Below, piece by piece: positions 40,715 to 50,127 of a DNA stretch of 64,000 nucleotides. Position 1 is the first letter of the stretch. Each line of letters starts with the position of its first letter. A program made the position numbers and the translations under genes. Source of the stretch: JAGNRR01 sp964409905. GTDB lineage: Bacteria > Bacteroidota > Bacteroidia > Chitinophagales > Chitinophagaceae. The notes under the pieces were generated by a model, which was not told where the DNA came from, searched no databases, and worked only from the letters and a program-made list of their open reading frames with translations. The stretch is from NCBI GenBank assembly GCA_964409905.1, contig CAYPET010000003.1, forward strand, positions 115,199-179,198, in the 5' to 3' direction.

Positions 40715-43651
40715 TTATTTTGCTACGGTAAACTTCTGAATACTCATTTTGCCGTTTTGATAGGCACGCAGATAATAAATGCCATTTGATAAATTCGCCA
40801 GAGAAATATTTATTGGTGTTCCGCTTGATACTACATTTTTATTAAATAGCACCTGGCCCACACTACTTAATAGCTCTACACTTGCCTCGCCAGATTGTGG
40901 CAGCACAATATTGAGGCTCGAAGTAGCCGGATTAGGAAAGATGTAACAATTTAACTTATGCAATTGTGCGGTTGATAGCGGCGTTTCGCCCAGATCATAT
41001 ATCTCCACAGCATCAACGGCAGCCTCAATAATTGACCCGCCTTGACCTTGTTGCGGGACGTCACTGGCAGTAAATCTTATTTGTAAATTTCCTCCCAAAC
41101 CTTGGGGTAATTGCACCACATATCTTCTCCAGCTTACATCCGGTTGAAATGTGCGCTCCATCGGAAACCATGTAGTCCCACCATTAAACGAAATCTCTGT
41201 ATCCCAACGATCTTTGCGAGGATTGTCGCCTTGACTATTGGTGAACCACCGTGAATAGCCCAACACTGGTTGCGTATAACCTGAAATGTCTATCGGGGCA
41301 GATATTACGGTTGTCTTTCCACCATCTACATCCTCTTGACCAACTGAGGCTGTTGGGGTTGATGCATTACCAGTAAATAAACATTGCCCATCGCCGTTAT
41401 AATCAGCATAAGGTTGTACAACTGTTGATGAGTCAGAAGGGTCTTGGAAAGATGGTATAGGTACACCAAAATCCCATTGTCCTCTTATGGCATTGTCGCC
41501 TGCATTATTGCCTATTGCCCAACCATTTGGTGCAGTTGCATTATTAAATAACTCTTGATATACAACCTTATAACCTATCAATACATAGTAAGGCAAGTTT
41601 CGCTCAAAAGGAGTGATTGTAGTGAAGTTTACATTCTTTGGAAAATCAACAGCATAAGAATTCAAATTATCAGACACTTCAAAGTAATACTCGTAAATTT
41701 TTCCGGGAGTTTGTGATGGGAACACAACATCATATTCCAAATTGTTTTTAGTCATCAGCACCTTACTTGTTTGAGTACTGCCAGCTTCACGATAAACGAT
41801 ATTAATATCGCCTACAAAGGGTGAAAAGTCAGCTTTAACCTCGGCATGCACATTAATTGGCGCTCCGGAATTCTGATTAAGCAAATCTCCATGCTCAACC
41901 TCAATATTGTTCAGCAAATAAATACCATGATCAGCAAATCCTTTAACAATGAAGTTAAAATGTGGAGTTCCATTGACAATGTTATTATCGGTATCGTCGT
42001 ATTGCAGGGCGTCAATTAAGATATCAAAATATACCTCACCCTCTGTACCATTTGGCCCTGTAGCCAACCCATAATGTGATTGAGCGAACAATGAGGATAC
42101 ACTATCCAAATCGCCCCAATAATTATAAGTGGCCCACCATGCTCCGGCAATAATTTCGCCGTCTGCATGCACTTGACCAACTAAATCCTGAGGATATACT
42201 TTGGGGTTTACATCATAGCGACGTACAAAACTAGTTGGTGAGCCGATAGCTCGACCACGACCCACTATCGGATCATTAGTAATAAACATTGACCATAAAT
42301 CAGAGTATCCTTCACCCATACCCCCGTTTTGAAAGTTTGAGCCTTGTGAATTGTAAAATACGTTTGTAATACCATGGGCATATTCATGATAAACAACAGT
42401 ATTAATCAAGGAAAATGCGTTACACCCACCCGCTGTTGTATAGAAATTAATACTGCTCCCATTATAGAATGCATTACAAGTGCCATCCGTTCTGTCGATT
42501 CTTGTGGTAAGGGGATTATCCATTGTAGTAAACAATGGTAGTTTTGATTTCATATAATCGTGAATCAAGTTAACATGATAGTAGGTTGAAAAATGTTGAA
42601 TCTGCGGAACAGCATTGTTTGCTCCCGGAAGAAATGTATAAATGCTGTTATCCAAAATTCCGGAGGGGGTCACTGATGGAGATACTGTACCATTTTGGCC
42701 AGTAACAATATCACAATATCGACCGTCCAAATGAATCGTACCATTAAAAGTAGCTCCGGGCAATGTGACACTGCCATTGGCATCAGTATAATAGGTATTT
42801 GAACCATCAGTAATGCGCAAATGTTTTAGTTCTAAAAGTTGACTGGGGGCAAATAAATTTGAAGGATACAAATCTGCATTTACAGTAAACCCTATTTGGC
42901 GTACCTTATTATCTCGATACCAAATTTTTCCAGTTTCGGCATCGACATAACTTAAATAATGACCAGGCATAGTTTCAGTGTTTTGCGTTTCGGTAGTTAC
43001 CTCGTATACAATGTGGTATTCATACTGACCATTCACTGGAATTGGAATAATTTTCTTATCCGCAGCAACATTAGATTTAACAACAGTAGATACAAGTGCG
43101 CTCTCTGCAAACTGTTTTGCCTGCTGTGCAGATATTGAAGAATTAAGTTTTGCCGGAATTTTGGTATGTAAATCCAATCCAAACATTACTATTTCCTTAT
43201 TTTGAGAATAACGAACTCTTGCATTGCTCCATAAAACTTCCAATCCATTATGCGATTGAGTAAAGTCGACATTTATGTATTTTCCATCGTTAAAGTTTCT
43301 TGTTGGTATAAGATTTTCGGTAGGTATACCAAAGGCAGCAAAATTTGAATTAATAAATTCTATGGACTTTGTTACTAAATCTTGGTTAGGGCTACCATAT
43401 TGTATTGGAGAACCAATTGCCCTATGTGGTAATTTGGTATATCTATTGAATCGTGCTCCCCATGCAGGATTGCTTGAAACAAAACTTTGCCATGCAGGGT
43501 GATTTTTGAGATATTGAATTTTGAAACCTGCTAGTTCTTCTTTGGCATCATTGTATGGCGTTATATTCGGATTCGGATCATCTTCATGAGCACTAGCTCC
43601 GAAACCAATGGCTGTTAGTATTATCAGCAGCGTAACTTTCAATAAATTCAT
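40715..43651 (-). CDS. Secreted M36 (fungalysin-type) metallopeptidase, T9SS cargo
   Basis: A 978-residue secreted zinc peptidase. A signal peptide (residues 1-21) is followed by an FTP-type propeptide (residues about 50-250). The catalytic domain has VVYHEYAHGITN with H422, E423 and H426 and the third ligand in GMGEGYSDLW. A non-catalytic region with an MAM- or jelly-roll-like segment (ISGYTQPVLGYSRWFTNSQG) follows. The C-terminal 80 residues, YIFPNPATSSLNIVLP to GIYYLRAYQNGKMSIQKF, are a T9SS type A sorting domain. It is expected to digest extracellular protein at the cell surface. It has its own terminator-bounded unit; CAAAAGTA at 43671-43678 gives a minus-strand TACTTTTG -7 candidate. 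Confidence 0.92.
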   Translation of the reverse strand: MNLLKVTLLIILTAIGFGASAHEDDPNPNITPYNDAKEELAGFKIQYLKNHPAWQSFVSSNPAWGARFNRYTKLPHRAIGSPIQYGSPNQDLVTKSIEFINSNFAAFGIPTENLIPTRNFNDGKYINVDFTQSHNGLEVLWSNARVRYSQNKEIVMFGLDLHTKIPAKLNSSISAQQAKQFAESALVSTVVKSNVAADKKIIPIPVNGQYEYHIVYEVTTETQNTETMPGHYLSYVDAETGKIWYRDNKVRQIGFTVNADLYPSNLFAPSQLLELKHLRITDGSNTYYTDANGSVTLPGATFNGTIHLDGRYCDIVTGQNGTVSPSVTPSGILDNSIYTFLPGANNAVPQIQHFSTYYHVNLIHDYMKSKLPLFTTMDNPLTTRIDRTDGTCNAFYNGSSINFYTTAGGCNAFSLINTVVYHEYAHGITNVFYNSQGSNFQNGGMGEGYSDLWSMFITNDPIVGRGRAIGSPTSFVRRYDVNPKVYPQDLVGQVHADGEIIAGAWWATYNYWGDLDSVSSLFAQSHYGLATGPNGTEGEVYFDILIDALQYDDTDNNIVNGTPHFNFIVKGFADHGIYLLNNIEVEHGDLLNQNSGAPINVHAEVKADFSPFVGDINIVYREAGSTQTSKVLMTKNNLEYDVVFPSQTPGKIYEYYFEVSDNLNSYAVDFPKNVNFTTITPFERNLPYYVLIGYKVVYQELFNNATAPNGWAIGNNAGDNAIRGQWDFGVPIPSFQDPSDSSTVVQPYADYNGDGQCLFTGNASTPTASVGQEDVDGGKTTVISAPIDISGYTQPVLGYSRWFTNSQGDNPRKDRWDTEISFNGGTTWFPMERTFQPDVSWRRYVVQLPQGLGGNLQIRFTASDVPQQGQGGSIIEAAVDAVEIYDLGETPLSTAQLHKLNCYIFPNPATSSLNIVLPQSGEASVELLSSVGQVLFNKNVVSSGTPINISLANLSNGIYYLRAYQNGKMSIQKFTVAK

Positions 43652-43715
43652 TCTGTAAATTTTGAGTTACCAAAAGTACATTAAGCAATGAAATAAAAAT
43701 CAACCGTCTAAAAAT

Positions 43716-43751
43716 AAAAAACCCGTAAGTATATATACTTACGGGTTTTTT
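43716..43751 (-). terminator. Terminator of the gldKLMN operon
   Basis: A perfect 36-base palindrome with core ACCCGTAAGT/ACTTACGGGT and A/T-rich flanks lies 24 bases after the gldN stop. It separates gldN from the M36 peptidase gene. Confidence 0.88.
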
Positions 43752-43775
43752 TATGTTTTTTACTTTTGAGTGACA

Positions 43776-44678
43776 CTAGTACACCCACAAGTCATGTTCT
43801 TTGTTGAACAGAGTTTCTTTTATATTCTCTGATTCATACAATCTATAAATACCATCCTTGTAGGAGCGTATATCATTTTGGAATGGATTATTCAACGTAG
43901 ATTTTACCACAAACGAACTGAATACTCTTTTTTCAAAAAAGTCATCCCAAGTCATTCTGAACAAATCATTTTCAGGATTATAAACTTCATATTGAACATG
44001 TGATTCTCTCAATTCCGGATAATACAACCAAAACATTGGATAAGATCCTTGATAAACACCTGTTTGCTCCCCGTATTTGTCAAGGAATGGGGATATACCA
44101 ATAATTCTTACAACCATTCTACCAAGACGTCTATCAAAAATCCAATCTTCCTTGATACGGAATTTTGTAACATTATCAGGATCAAATTGCTTATCTGTTA
44201 CAATCATATTCACTTGTCCAGTGATTGGATCTTCCACGTATGAAGTGTCCTTGTCACCCGTTATCAACTGACGAACCTCTTCGTATGTCATTGGTAATGT
44301 AAATCGTTCATCAGAAAATGCGGTCACTTTTCCCGTCTTAATTGCATTCAATAGAATCTCAATGTACATTCCTCCTCCACTATACTCATCTCCTGGATAA
44401 CGAAAAGCAAAATTTTGCTTTTGGCGAGTATCAATTTCACGCCAAACTCTTTTTTTCCACATTACATCAGCCTCTCTAATAGGTTGCCAAGGGGTCAAAT
44501 AGTGAGTATGCTGAACGCGATCAATTATTCCATCAGGACGAAGCGATGGCTGCCATTTGTCATTAACGGCCTTGTTAGAATTTGCGTTCGAAACAGGGTC
44601 TGAAGTTTGACCAAATGAAACAGTAGATGTGATACTTAATAGTAAAACGATTAAACTGCGTAATTTCATAACTTTCAT
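43776..44678 (-). CDS. gldN: Gliding motility / T9SS protein GldN
   Basis: A 300-residue periplasmic T9SS component; GldN (PorN in Porphyromonas) binds GldK on the outer-membrane ring and GldM. The signal peptide is MKVMKLRSLIVLLLSITSTV, with cleavage after FGQ. Recognisable stretches are VMWKKRVWREIDTRQKQN, IKEDWIFDRRLGRMVVRIIG, PMFWLYYPELRESHVQYEVY and TWDDFFEKRVFSSFVVK. It is the last gene of gldK-gldL-gldM-gldN and is followed by a strong terminator. Confidence 0.96.
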   Translation of the reverse strand: MKVMKLRSLIVLLLSITSTVSFGQTSDPVSNANSNKAVNDKWQPSLRPDGIIDRVQHTHYLTPWQPIREADVMWKKRVWREIDTRQKQNFAFRYPGDEYSGGGMYIEILLNAIKTGKVTAFSDERFTLPMTYEEVRQLITGDKDTSYVEDPITGQVNMIVTDKQFDPDNVTKFRIKEDWIFDRRLGRMVVRIIGISPFLDKYGEQTGVYQGSYPMFWLYYPELRESHVQYEVYNPENDLFRMTWDDFFEKRVFSSFVVKSTLNNPFQNDIRSYKDGIYRLYESENIKETLFNKEHDLWVY

Positions 44679-44714
44679 TTTTTATATTTTCTGAATATCT
44701 GTGATTAAATTTTA

Positions 44715-46328
44715 TTAGTTCGGGAAGGTATAACTTAAAGCACCAAGTTTTCTGGTTTCACCATCGGGGCCAACAGCCCGTATATTTTCAAAGAAAAGTC
44801 GATCTCCAACAGCTAGATTTTCCATAATTCCTCTTACTTGTGCACTACCATTAGGGTGATTTAATAAATTGCCGTTATATGTAACAGGAGCAGGCATTTC
44901 GCCACGCTTCGGAACGTGAACAAGTGTGTATGAAGTAACCTTATACTCTAAATCATATGGGAACCCTTCCAATTTGGCAAAAACACCTTGTTGCGCTTTC
45001 ATCCGATTCACGGGAACTGAACCACCCTCAGTGCCGGCAACTAACGGTTTTGGATCCGGAACACGACCTAGCCGATATTCTTGTTTACCATAATCCTCTA
45101 TACTTCCATCACTTCGTTTGCCCAGTATCTGTATCCAAGTAGTCCCACTATTCGCGGTTGGCCTTGCAAAGTATTTCCCGGGACCAGTTGATACCAATGT
45201 TAAATTTGGTCCCGCCTTAACCGTTATATCACCTAATGGTAATCCGGAGGCCGAAACTGTCATTGGATTATCTAAGCCTTTGTAGAAGATTTTCATTTTG
45301 TCCAATGATATTGTCGCTTGTGGCGTACCAACATAATATTTAATTGTTTGATTCGGAACACTGACCCAACGGTTTTCATTCTTATCAAAATATTCCGCTT
45401 TGACATCAATTGATTTTTCACCAGTGCCAGAAGCCACTAATTCATACGAAGCCATCCCATCTTTAGGAGTTCTACTTTGACCGCCAATTGAAATCCGTAA
45501 TCCATCAGCTCCATCATTATATGCTCCCAACATGGCCGTAATATTTACTTTTTGACCAGGCAAAACATAATGATTATCTGCAGTAGCAATTACACCATAC
45601 TTCTTAAATACCAAAGCTTTGGTTTTAATTTCTCCCATTGCACTTGCCCATAACTCATCAAGCACTACAGACTCAGAATTTTTAACATCATTCTTATATT
45701 TATCAATTAATGTAACCGCTGCAACAACTGGCACCATATTGAACATATTAAATTCCCACGGCATGGCTTTATTAGAGCCTTCAAAATCAAAATTCAATGG
45801 TAATTTATCTGCAAATGAACTTTGGCCTGCTGATAAGCGCATACCCTCAGGTAGATTATCAACTAAGGCAGCCATATCAGCTTTATACTTTTCCAATTTC
45901 TCTTTCATTACCTTTCCACGACCTTCCTTTATCATGTATCGAGTAGGCAAGTCCAAATCAGATTCGCGTTTAATTTTACCAGTTTCAGGATTAATATCGC
46001 CTGCAAGACTAATAATCTCAGAGCGATAAGTTTCCAATTCAGCTTGCATTGCGTTGGTTAATTCTACTGCTTGATTAGCATATTCCTTAGCAGTAAGCAC
46101 TTTGGCCTTCTTCTCTGGATTCAATTTATCATTATTGGCAGCATCTTCAAAACTGGCAATCGTAGCCTTATTTTTAGTATCAATGTTTTGATTTGATCGA
46201 ACAATACTATTGTCCACTATACTGAAGGCGTTTAATACTTCGTTTGACACGTTCAACGCTAAGAGCGCCGTCAAAACGAGGTACATCAAGTTAATCATTA
46301 ACTGCCTTGGTTCCTTAGGTAAAGCCAT
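44715..46328 (-). CDS. gldM: Gliding motility / T9SS motor protein GldM
   Basis: A 537-residue protein with one N-terminal transmembrane helix (PRQLMINLMYLVLTALLALN) and a large periplasmic part. With GldL it forms the proton-driven motor that powers T9SS and gliding. The long periplasmic stretch (residues about 40-530) includes helical segment AMQAELETYRSEIISLAGDI and beta-domain segments such as LPGQKVNITAMLGAYNDGAD and VPDPKPLVAGTEGGSVPVNR, as in GldM's four-domain shaft. Length and start are typical. It lies 61 bases after gldL and 36 before gldN. Confidence 0.97.
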   Translation of the reverse strand: MALPKEPRQLMINLMYLVLTALLALNVSNEVLNAFSIVDNSIVRSNQNIDTKNKATIASFEDAANNDKLNPEKKAKVLTAKEYANQAVELTNAMQAELETYRSEIISLAGDINPETGKIKRESDLDLPTRYMIKEGRGKVMKEKLEKYKADMAALVDNLPEGMRLSAGQSSFADKLPLNFDFEGSNKAMPWEFNMFNMVPVVAAVTLIDKYKNDVKNSESVVLDELWASAMGEIKTKALVFKKYGVIATADNHYVLPGQKVNITAMLGAYNDGADGLRISIGGQSRTPKDGMASYELVASGTGEKSIDVKAEYFDKNENRWVSVPNQTIKYYVGTPQATISLDKMKIFYKGLDNPMTVSASGLPLGDITVKAGPNLTLVSTGPGKYFARPTANSGTTWIQILGKRSDGSIEDYGKQEYRLGRVPDPKPLVAGTEGGSVPVNRMKAQQGVFAKLEGFPYDLEYKVTSYTLVHVPKRGEMPAPVTYNGNLLNHPNGSAQVRGIMENLAVGDRLFFENIRAVGPDGETRKLGALSYTFPN

Positions 46329-46389
46329 ATTTTATTCTAAAATCTTGTCGTTTACGTTTTTTTACAATAGTAACAAATAATGTTGTCAA

Positions 46390-47238
46390 TTAAGAACGGC
46401 CTTGCATTGCACTAAGCATATTTCCATATACTTGGTTCAATGAATTTAGATTATTGGCTAAAACACCCATTTGCTCTTTAGCTCTGTTTGCATCTTCTAC
46501 ACTTGACTGCATGGCATCTGAAGCATTCACTAAATTGCCATAGAATTTATTCATAGCTTTCAGGTGGTTGTTAGCATCTTGCAACTCAACTTCATAAATT
46601 TGATTAAGAGATCCAATATTTTTAGTAAGCACTGTTACCTGCTCATGGAATCGTGCGGTTTCATTCGCTGCATTATTAAACGAAGCCAATGTATTGGAAG
46701 CTCCCTGAAATGTTTCCTTCATTTCTGTCAAAGCACTCGCAGCTTCACGAGCTTTAGAGCTATATTCATTTGTAGCATCAGCAATGCTACTCAAATCTTT
46801 TACTTGCTCTACTGTCGCACTGAACTTATTAAAATTATCATTCAATCTTGCCAAATTAGCGGGGTTCATATTTGCCTCTTCCAACATCTTATCAAGAGAA
46901 GCAGTGGCCGAAACACCTGCTCCACCGCCGCCACCCAATCCATTAAAGGCCGGGGTTTCAAACTTTCCACCTTTTTTATATGCTTCAACATGTGGATTTT
47001 TATCAATATCTGGATAATAGCGCTCCCAATAGTAATCCTTATGCGGAGGTAAAATACCTAACATGGCAAAAATAAACGCCTCAGTACACATACCTACAAT
47101 CAACGCATAACTAGCCCACCACCAATGTTCCAATTTAGCCAAGGCTCCAATCAAAACGATAGCGGCGCCAATTCCAATAATAAAGTTTTTTAAATACTTA
47201 CCTCTTTTCGTTTCGAAGTATAAAGCAATAGAATTCAT
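46390..47238 (-). CDS. gldL: Gliding motility / T9SS motor protein GldL
   Basis: A 282-residue inner-membrane protein with two transmembrane helices (residues about 18-34 and 42-62). The second helix contains E53 in GMCTEAFIFAML, the membrane-embedded glutamate known in the family to be needed for proton use. The sequence HWWWASYALIVG and the following PHKDYYWERYYPDID are typical. The cytoplasmic remainder is a long coiled coil (residues about 115-280), with a Gly-rich hinge GLGGGGGAG near residue 105. It partners GldM in the T9SS motor. Confidence 0.96.
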   Translation of the reverse strand: MNSIALYFETKRGKYLKNFIIGIGAAIVLIGALAKLEHWWWASYALIVGMCTEAFIFAMLGILPPHKDYYWERYYPDIDKNPHVEAYKKGGKFETPAFNGLGGGGGAGVSATASLDKMLEEANMNPANLARLNDNFNKFSATVEQVKDLSSIADATNEYSSKAREAASALTEMKETFQGASNTLASFNNAANETARFHEQVTVLTKNIGSLNQIYEVELQDANNHLKAMNKFYGNLVNASDAMQSSVEDANRAKEQMGVLANNLNSLNQVYGNMLSAMQGRS

Positions 47239-47282
47239 ATAAATATTATTTAATTTTTTTTAAGTTTTTTTGTAAGTTTTTT

Positions 47283-48548
47283 TTATTTTCTTCTCGGACC
47301 TTTATTAGTCAATGCAGGTGCTATATACTGTGTAATAGTCCTGAATCCAATGTAAGGCTTTGCTGTATCAGCGAATTCGTAATCACGAGAACTAACCTGC
47401 AAATAATAGGCTACGTCTTTCCAACTTCCACCTCTTACTGCTTTACGTTTCCACCAGTTTGGATCACTATCCTTCGTCTTCAATTGAACATTAGGACTTA
47501 AATCAGAGACCATTCCATACGTATTGGTCAAGTATGGAGAGATGGTCCATTCAGCAACATTCCCACTCATATTATACAAGCCGTAGTCGTTTGGCCAATA
47601 AGCATCAGCTCGCACAGTATACAAACCACCATCAGCACTGTAATTACCACGATTTGGCTTAAAGTTCGCCAAGTAACATCCTTTTTTGTTTACTACATAA
47701 GGACCTCCCCAAGGATACGGCGATTGTTCACGACCACCTCTAGCGGCCCATTCCCATTGCTCTTCGGTTGGCAAGCGAAACTCTCCTTCTAAATATAATT
47801 TTTTAGAGTCGCGATAACTTCTCCAGAATTGTGTTCTCCAATGGCAGAACGCATTAGCCTGATACCAATTTACTCCAACAACTGGATAGTTATCAAAAGC
47901 TTTATACCAAAAATATTGATGCGTAATTGGTTCGTTATATGAATAAGAGAACATCTTCATCCAAACGGCCGTATCCGGATAGACTTTAACGTTATACTCC
48001 TTTTGAAAAGCAGAACGAGCTTGTCCGGGATTCTGCACCATATCGTCATAATCAAAAGATTTGTAGTTATGGATAAGCTTACTATTATCAAACTCTTTCT
48101 TACCCCAAATACTTTCACTAGCCGGAATGTAATATGCCAACATCGCATCTTGAACTTCCTGATCAGTCCAACGCAATTTCTTTCTCCAATCTATGCGTTG
48201 AGACCCATCTTCCAAATCAACGTAATTTCCTAAAAGCGAATGAGCTGTAGAATCTCGCACCCAATCTACATATTGTCGATATTCCGCATTAGTAATTTCG
48301 GTTGCATCCATCCAAAAACCAACCATTTGAACTACTCGATTTTTTACATCATTAGCATTGCGAACATCTTGGTCACTGGCTCCCATATGCATTACACCTG
48401 AGGGTACCCAGACCATTCCTTTTGGCACAGGGTCTGTATGACTCATTCTGTTTGGATTCCCAACCAATTCACCCCTTGGTCCGCCATTACAACCCCAGGC
48501 TGCAACAACGGCTATTAAGATTATTGCCTTCAACGAAAAATTTTTCAT
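47283..48548 (-). CDS. gldK: Gliding motility / T9SS lipoprotein GldK
   Basis: A 421-residue lipoprotein with signal MKNFSLKAIILIAVVAAWGC (lipidated C20). It has an FGE/SUMF1-like fold, visible in MVWVPSGVMHMGASDQD, FWMDATEITNAEYRQYV, GVNWYQANAFCHWRTQF, EFRLPTEEQWEWAARGG, YNMSGNVAEWT and AVRGGSWKDVAYYLQ. GldK forms the outer-membrane-associated ring with GldN. Start: the second of two adjacent Met codons (48551 and 48548) is used here; a longer ORF reaching 48632 would run through the promoter and is rejected. It is the first gene of the gldKLMN operon. Confidence 0.97.
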   Translation of the reverse strand: MKNFSLKAIILIAVVAAWGCNGGPRGELVGNPNRMSHTDPVPKGMVWVPSGVMHMGASDQDVRNANDVKNRVVQMVGFWMDATEITNAEYRQYVDWVRDSTAHSLLGNYVDLEDGSQRIDWRKKLRWTDQEVQDAMLAYYIPASESIWGKKEFDNSKLIHNYKSFDYDDMVQNPGQARSAFQKEYNVKVYPDTAVWMKMFSYSYNEPITHQYFWYKAFDNYPVVGVNWYQANAFCHWRTQFWRSYRDSKKLYLEGEFRLPTEEQWEWAARGGREQSPYPWGGPYVVNKKGCYLANFKPNRGNYSADGGLYTVRADAYWPNDYGLYNMSGNVAEWTISPYLTNTYGMVSDLSPNVQLKTKDSDPNWWKRKAVRGGSWKDVAYYLQVSSRDYEFADTAKPYIGFRTITQYIAPALTNKGPRRK

Positions 48549-48971
48549 CATGCGTTCGTTTGTGTTTTTAGAGTAAGGTAACAAATGTATTCCTTTTTTA
48601 GTTATTAACAAATACTTGCACAAGATATACAAGAATTTTGTTTCCTACTCAACTTTACTATTTATTTTAATTTTTAAGTTTATAATTAAAGCTGTTTATA
48701 CACTCGTTTGCAAAACAGTTTTAACCTTTTTCAAAATCGTAAGCCAAATAACGCCCAATTTCGCATTTTGCAAAATTTTAGCAAGAAAAAATTCAGGTCG
48801 CAAAGAGATTATTTTTTTGTCTAGACTTGCCTCAATTCCACAATAAAGCTATTATTCTACTTGACTATAAAATATTTCATTAATTAAATCTAATGTTCAT
48901 TCCATGACACTAACTTCATTGTATCTAAATAACGATGAGGAGCACAGTTTTGTTGTACACGTAATGATAAA
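48549..48971 (-). other. 423-bp intergenic region upstream of gldK
   Basis: An A/T-rich gap between the stop of the DUF6048 gene and gldK. It holds the gldK promoter near its left end. Apart from that no gene, hairpin terminator or repeat was recognised. A 76-codon open frame on the plus strand (48616-48846) has no family features and runs against the promoter, so it is not called. Confidence 0.6.
48582..48612 (-). promoter_or_regulatory. Consensus Bacteroidota promoter of gldKLMN
   Basis: On the minus strand: TTTG (48609-48612), a 19-base spacer and TACATTTG (48582-48589). Both elements and the spacing fit the Bacteroidota sigma-factor consensus exactly. The start of transcription would be about 25-30 bases before the gldK ATG. 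Confidence 0.85.
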
Positions 48972-49712
48972 TTAACGGCGCCCAAAACCATATAACAGAT
49001 ACAAGTTGTAATTAAATGAAGGCTGCTTATTCGCTGCCCCGTAGCCCGCCAAGTAAACAGGAAATAATTCTTTGATACTATTTGGATTGATAAATGTTTT
49101 TCCACGCACATTCCAACCCACAAAAACATTGCGTGTAAATTCCATTCTAAACCCTGCAGTCAATCCTACCCAGTAAACCATTCTATTCGTAGCTGCTATA
49201 GTAGTCATTGCATTGCCATAAAAAGGATCCCAAATTGTGGCTTGGGCCTCACCCCTTCGGTAAGCCGAGCCGCCGATGCGCAGGCCGATAAAGGCATTGT
49301 CCATATCACCAGGATATAATTCATCAAAAAAATATTTATCAAAACCAACCCGAACAAAGGAGGAGGATGATGAAAAAGAAAGATTCTCTGATTGGTTTTC
49401 GGCATTTGCAATACCAGCTTCTATCACATAATGCATGTTCGTCTTCCAAATCGATTCAAAAAGCAATTCATAAGCATTGTAGTTATCAGCAAGTCCCGAG
49501 TGGACTATTTTAGATATATCCAGCCCGACCCGAAAATAACGAAAATGATTTTTCTTATTGTTTTGCCCTATCTTATTGACTACTGTATCCGTGCCGGTTT
49601 CCATAGCCTTAACTTGAGCACTTGCGTCCAATATGAAAACACAGAAGAATAATATGCTACTTATAAATAACTTCAAGGTGAGTATCGTTTTGTGTGGCGC
49701 TGACCTTTGCAT
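48972..49712 (-). CDS. DUF6048 family outer-membrane-type protein
   Basis: A 246-residue protein with an N-terminal signal (LKLFISSILFFCVFILDASA). The mature part is a run of short amphipathic strands (FRVGLDISKIVHSG, VGLTAGFRMEFTRNVFVGWN), ending YLLYGFGRR. It resembles DUF6048, a small beta-barrel-like family of Bacteroidota without known function, and lies next to a DUF6452 gene, a pair often found together. Its ATG at 49712 lies 56 bases inside the upstream gene in another frame, so the two are translationally coupled. It is probably the third gene of a unit with the oxidoreductase subunit. Confidence 0.7.
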   Translation of the reverse strand: MQRSAPHKTILTLKLFISSILFFCVFILDASAQVKAMETGTDTVVNKIGQNNKKNHFRYFRVGLDISKIVHSGLADNYNAYELLFESIWKTNMHYVIEAGIANAENQSENLSFSSSSSFVRVGFDKYFFDELYPGDMDNAFIGLRIGGSAYRRGEAQATIWDPFYGNAMTTIAATNRMVYWVGLTAGFRMEFTRNVFVGWNVRGKTFINPNSIKELFPVYLAGYGAANKQPSFNYNLYLLYGFGRR

Positions 49713-50118
49713 TTTGTATTCTCACATCTTCTATACTTGATGATGAAAATGTCACATCTTTAATGTTGAAATCTACTCTGTATCCACAACCATTCGAAAC
49801 GAATACATTTTCACTCTCGTAAAAAACATGGATTGTATCACGCGTATTGCTTTGAAAAATAATAAACGTTTGATGATCATTTTTTTTATTTAAAAAAACG
49901 CCTATACTATTTAACCCGTCTACATTATCCGCATAAGCGTATGAAGTATCCGTTGTGTAAACACCTGCACCAAGCAATGGTGTATCAATTAGATTGTTAT
50001 TGGTATCATAAGTTTTAAAATTTATTTTCATGGTCGCGGCAATTGGTATTATGCAGAATTCATTTTTCGTGCAAGCTGCAACAATAATTAGCCATGAAAA
50101 TAAAAATAGGCATCGCAT
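49657..50118 (-). CDS. DUF6452 family lipoprotein
   Basis: A 153-residue lipoprotein: signal MRCLFLFSWLIIVAAC, lipidated C16. A second Cys and a third (FVSNGCGYRVDF) are in the mature part. The pattern of strands (MKINFKTYDTNNNLID, FLNKKNDHQTFIIFQSNTRD, TIHVFYESENVFVS, CGYRVDFNIKDVTF) matches DUF6452, a small lipoprotein family of unknown function restricted to Bacteroidota. It overlaps the DUF6048 gene by 56 bases and follows the 2-oxoacid oxidoreductase gene by nine. The pairing suggests that the lipoprotein and the barrel-like protein act together. Confidence 0.7.
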   Translation of the reverse strand: MRCLFLFSWLIIVAACTKNEFCIIPIAATMKINFKTYDTNNNLIDTPLLGAGVYTTDTSYAYADNVDGLNSIGVFLNKKNDHQTFIIFQSNTRDTIHVFYESENVFVSNGCGYRVDFNIKDVTFSSSSIEDVRIQNAKVSATQNDTHLEVIYK

Positions 50119-50127
50119 ATTACTTGA

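Noticed and set aside
48552..48632. Upstream extension of gldK by 28 codons
   Set aside because: It would run through the -7 and -33 boxes and place residues before the lipoprotein signal.
48616..48846. 76-codon plus-strand frame in the gldK upstream region
   Set aside because: Hydrophobic only because of A/T richness, no family match, and it overlaps the consensus gldK promoter.
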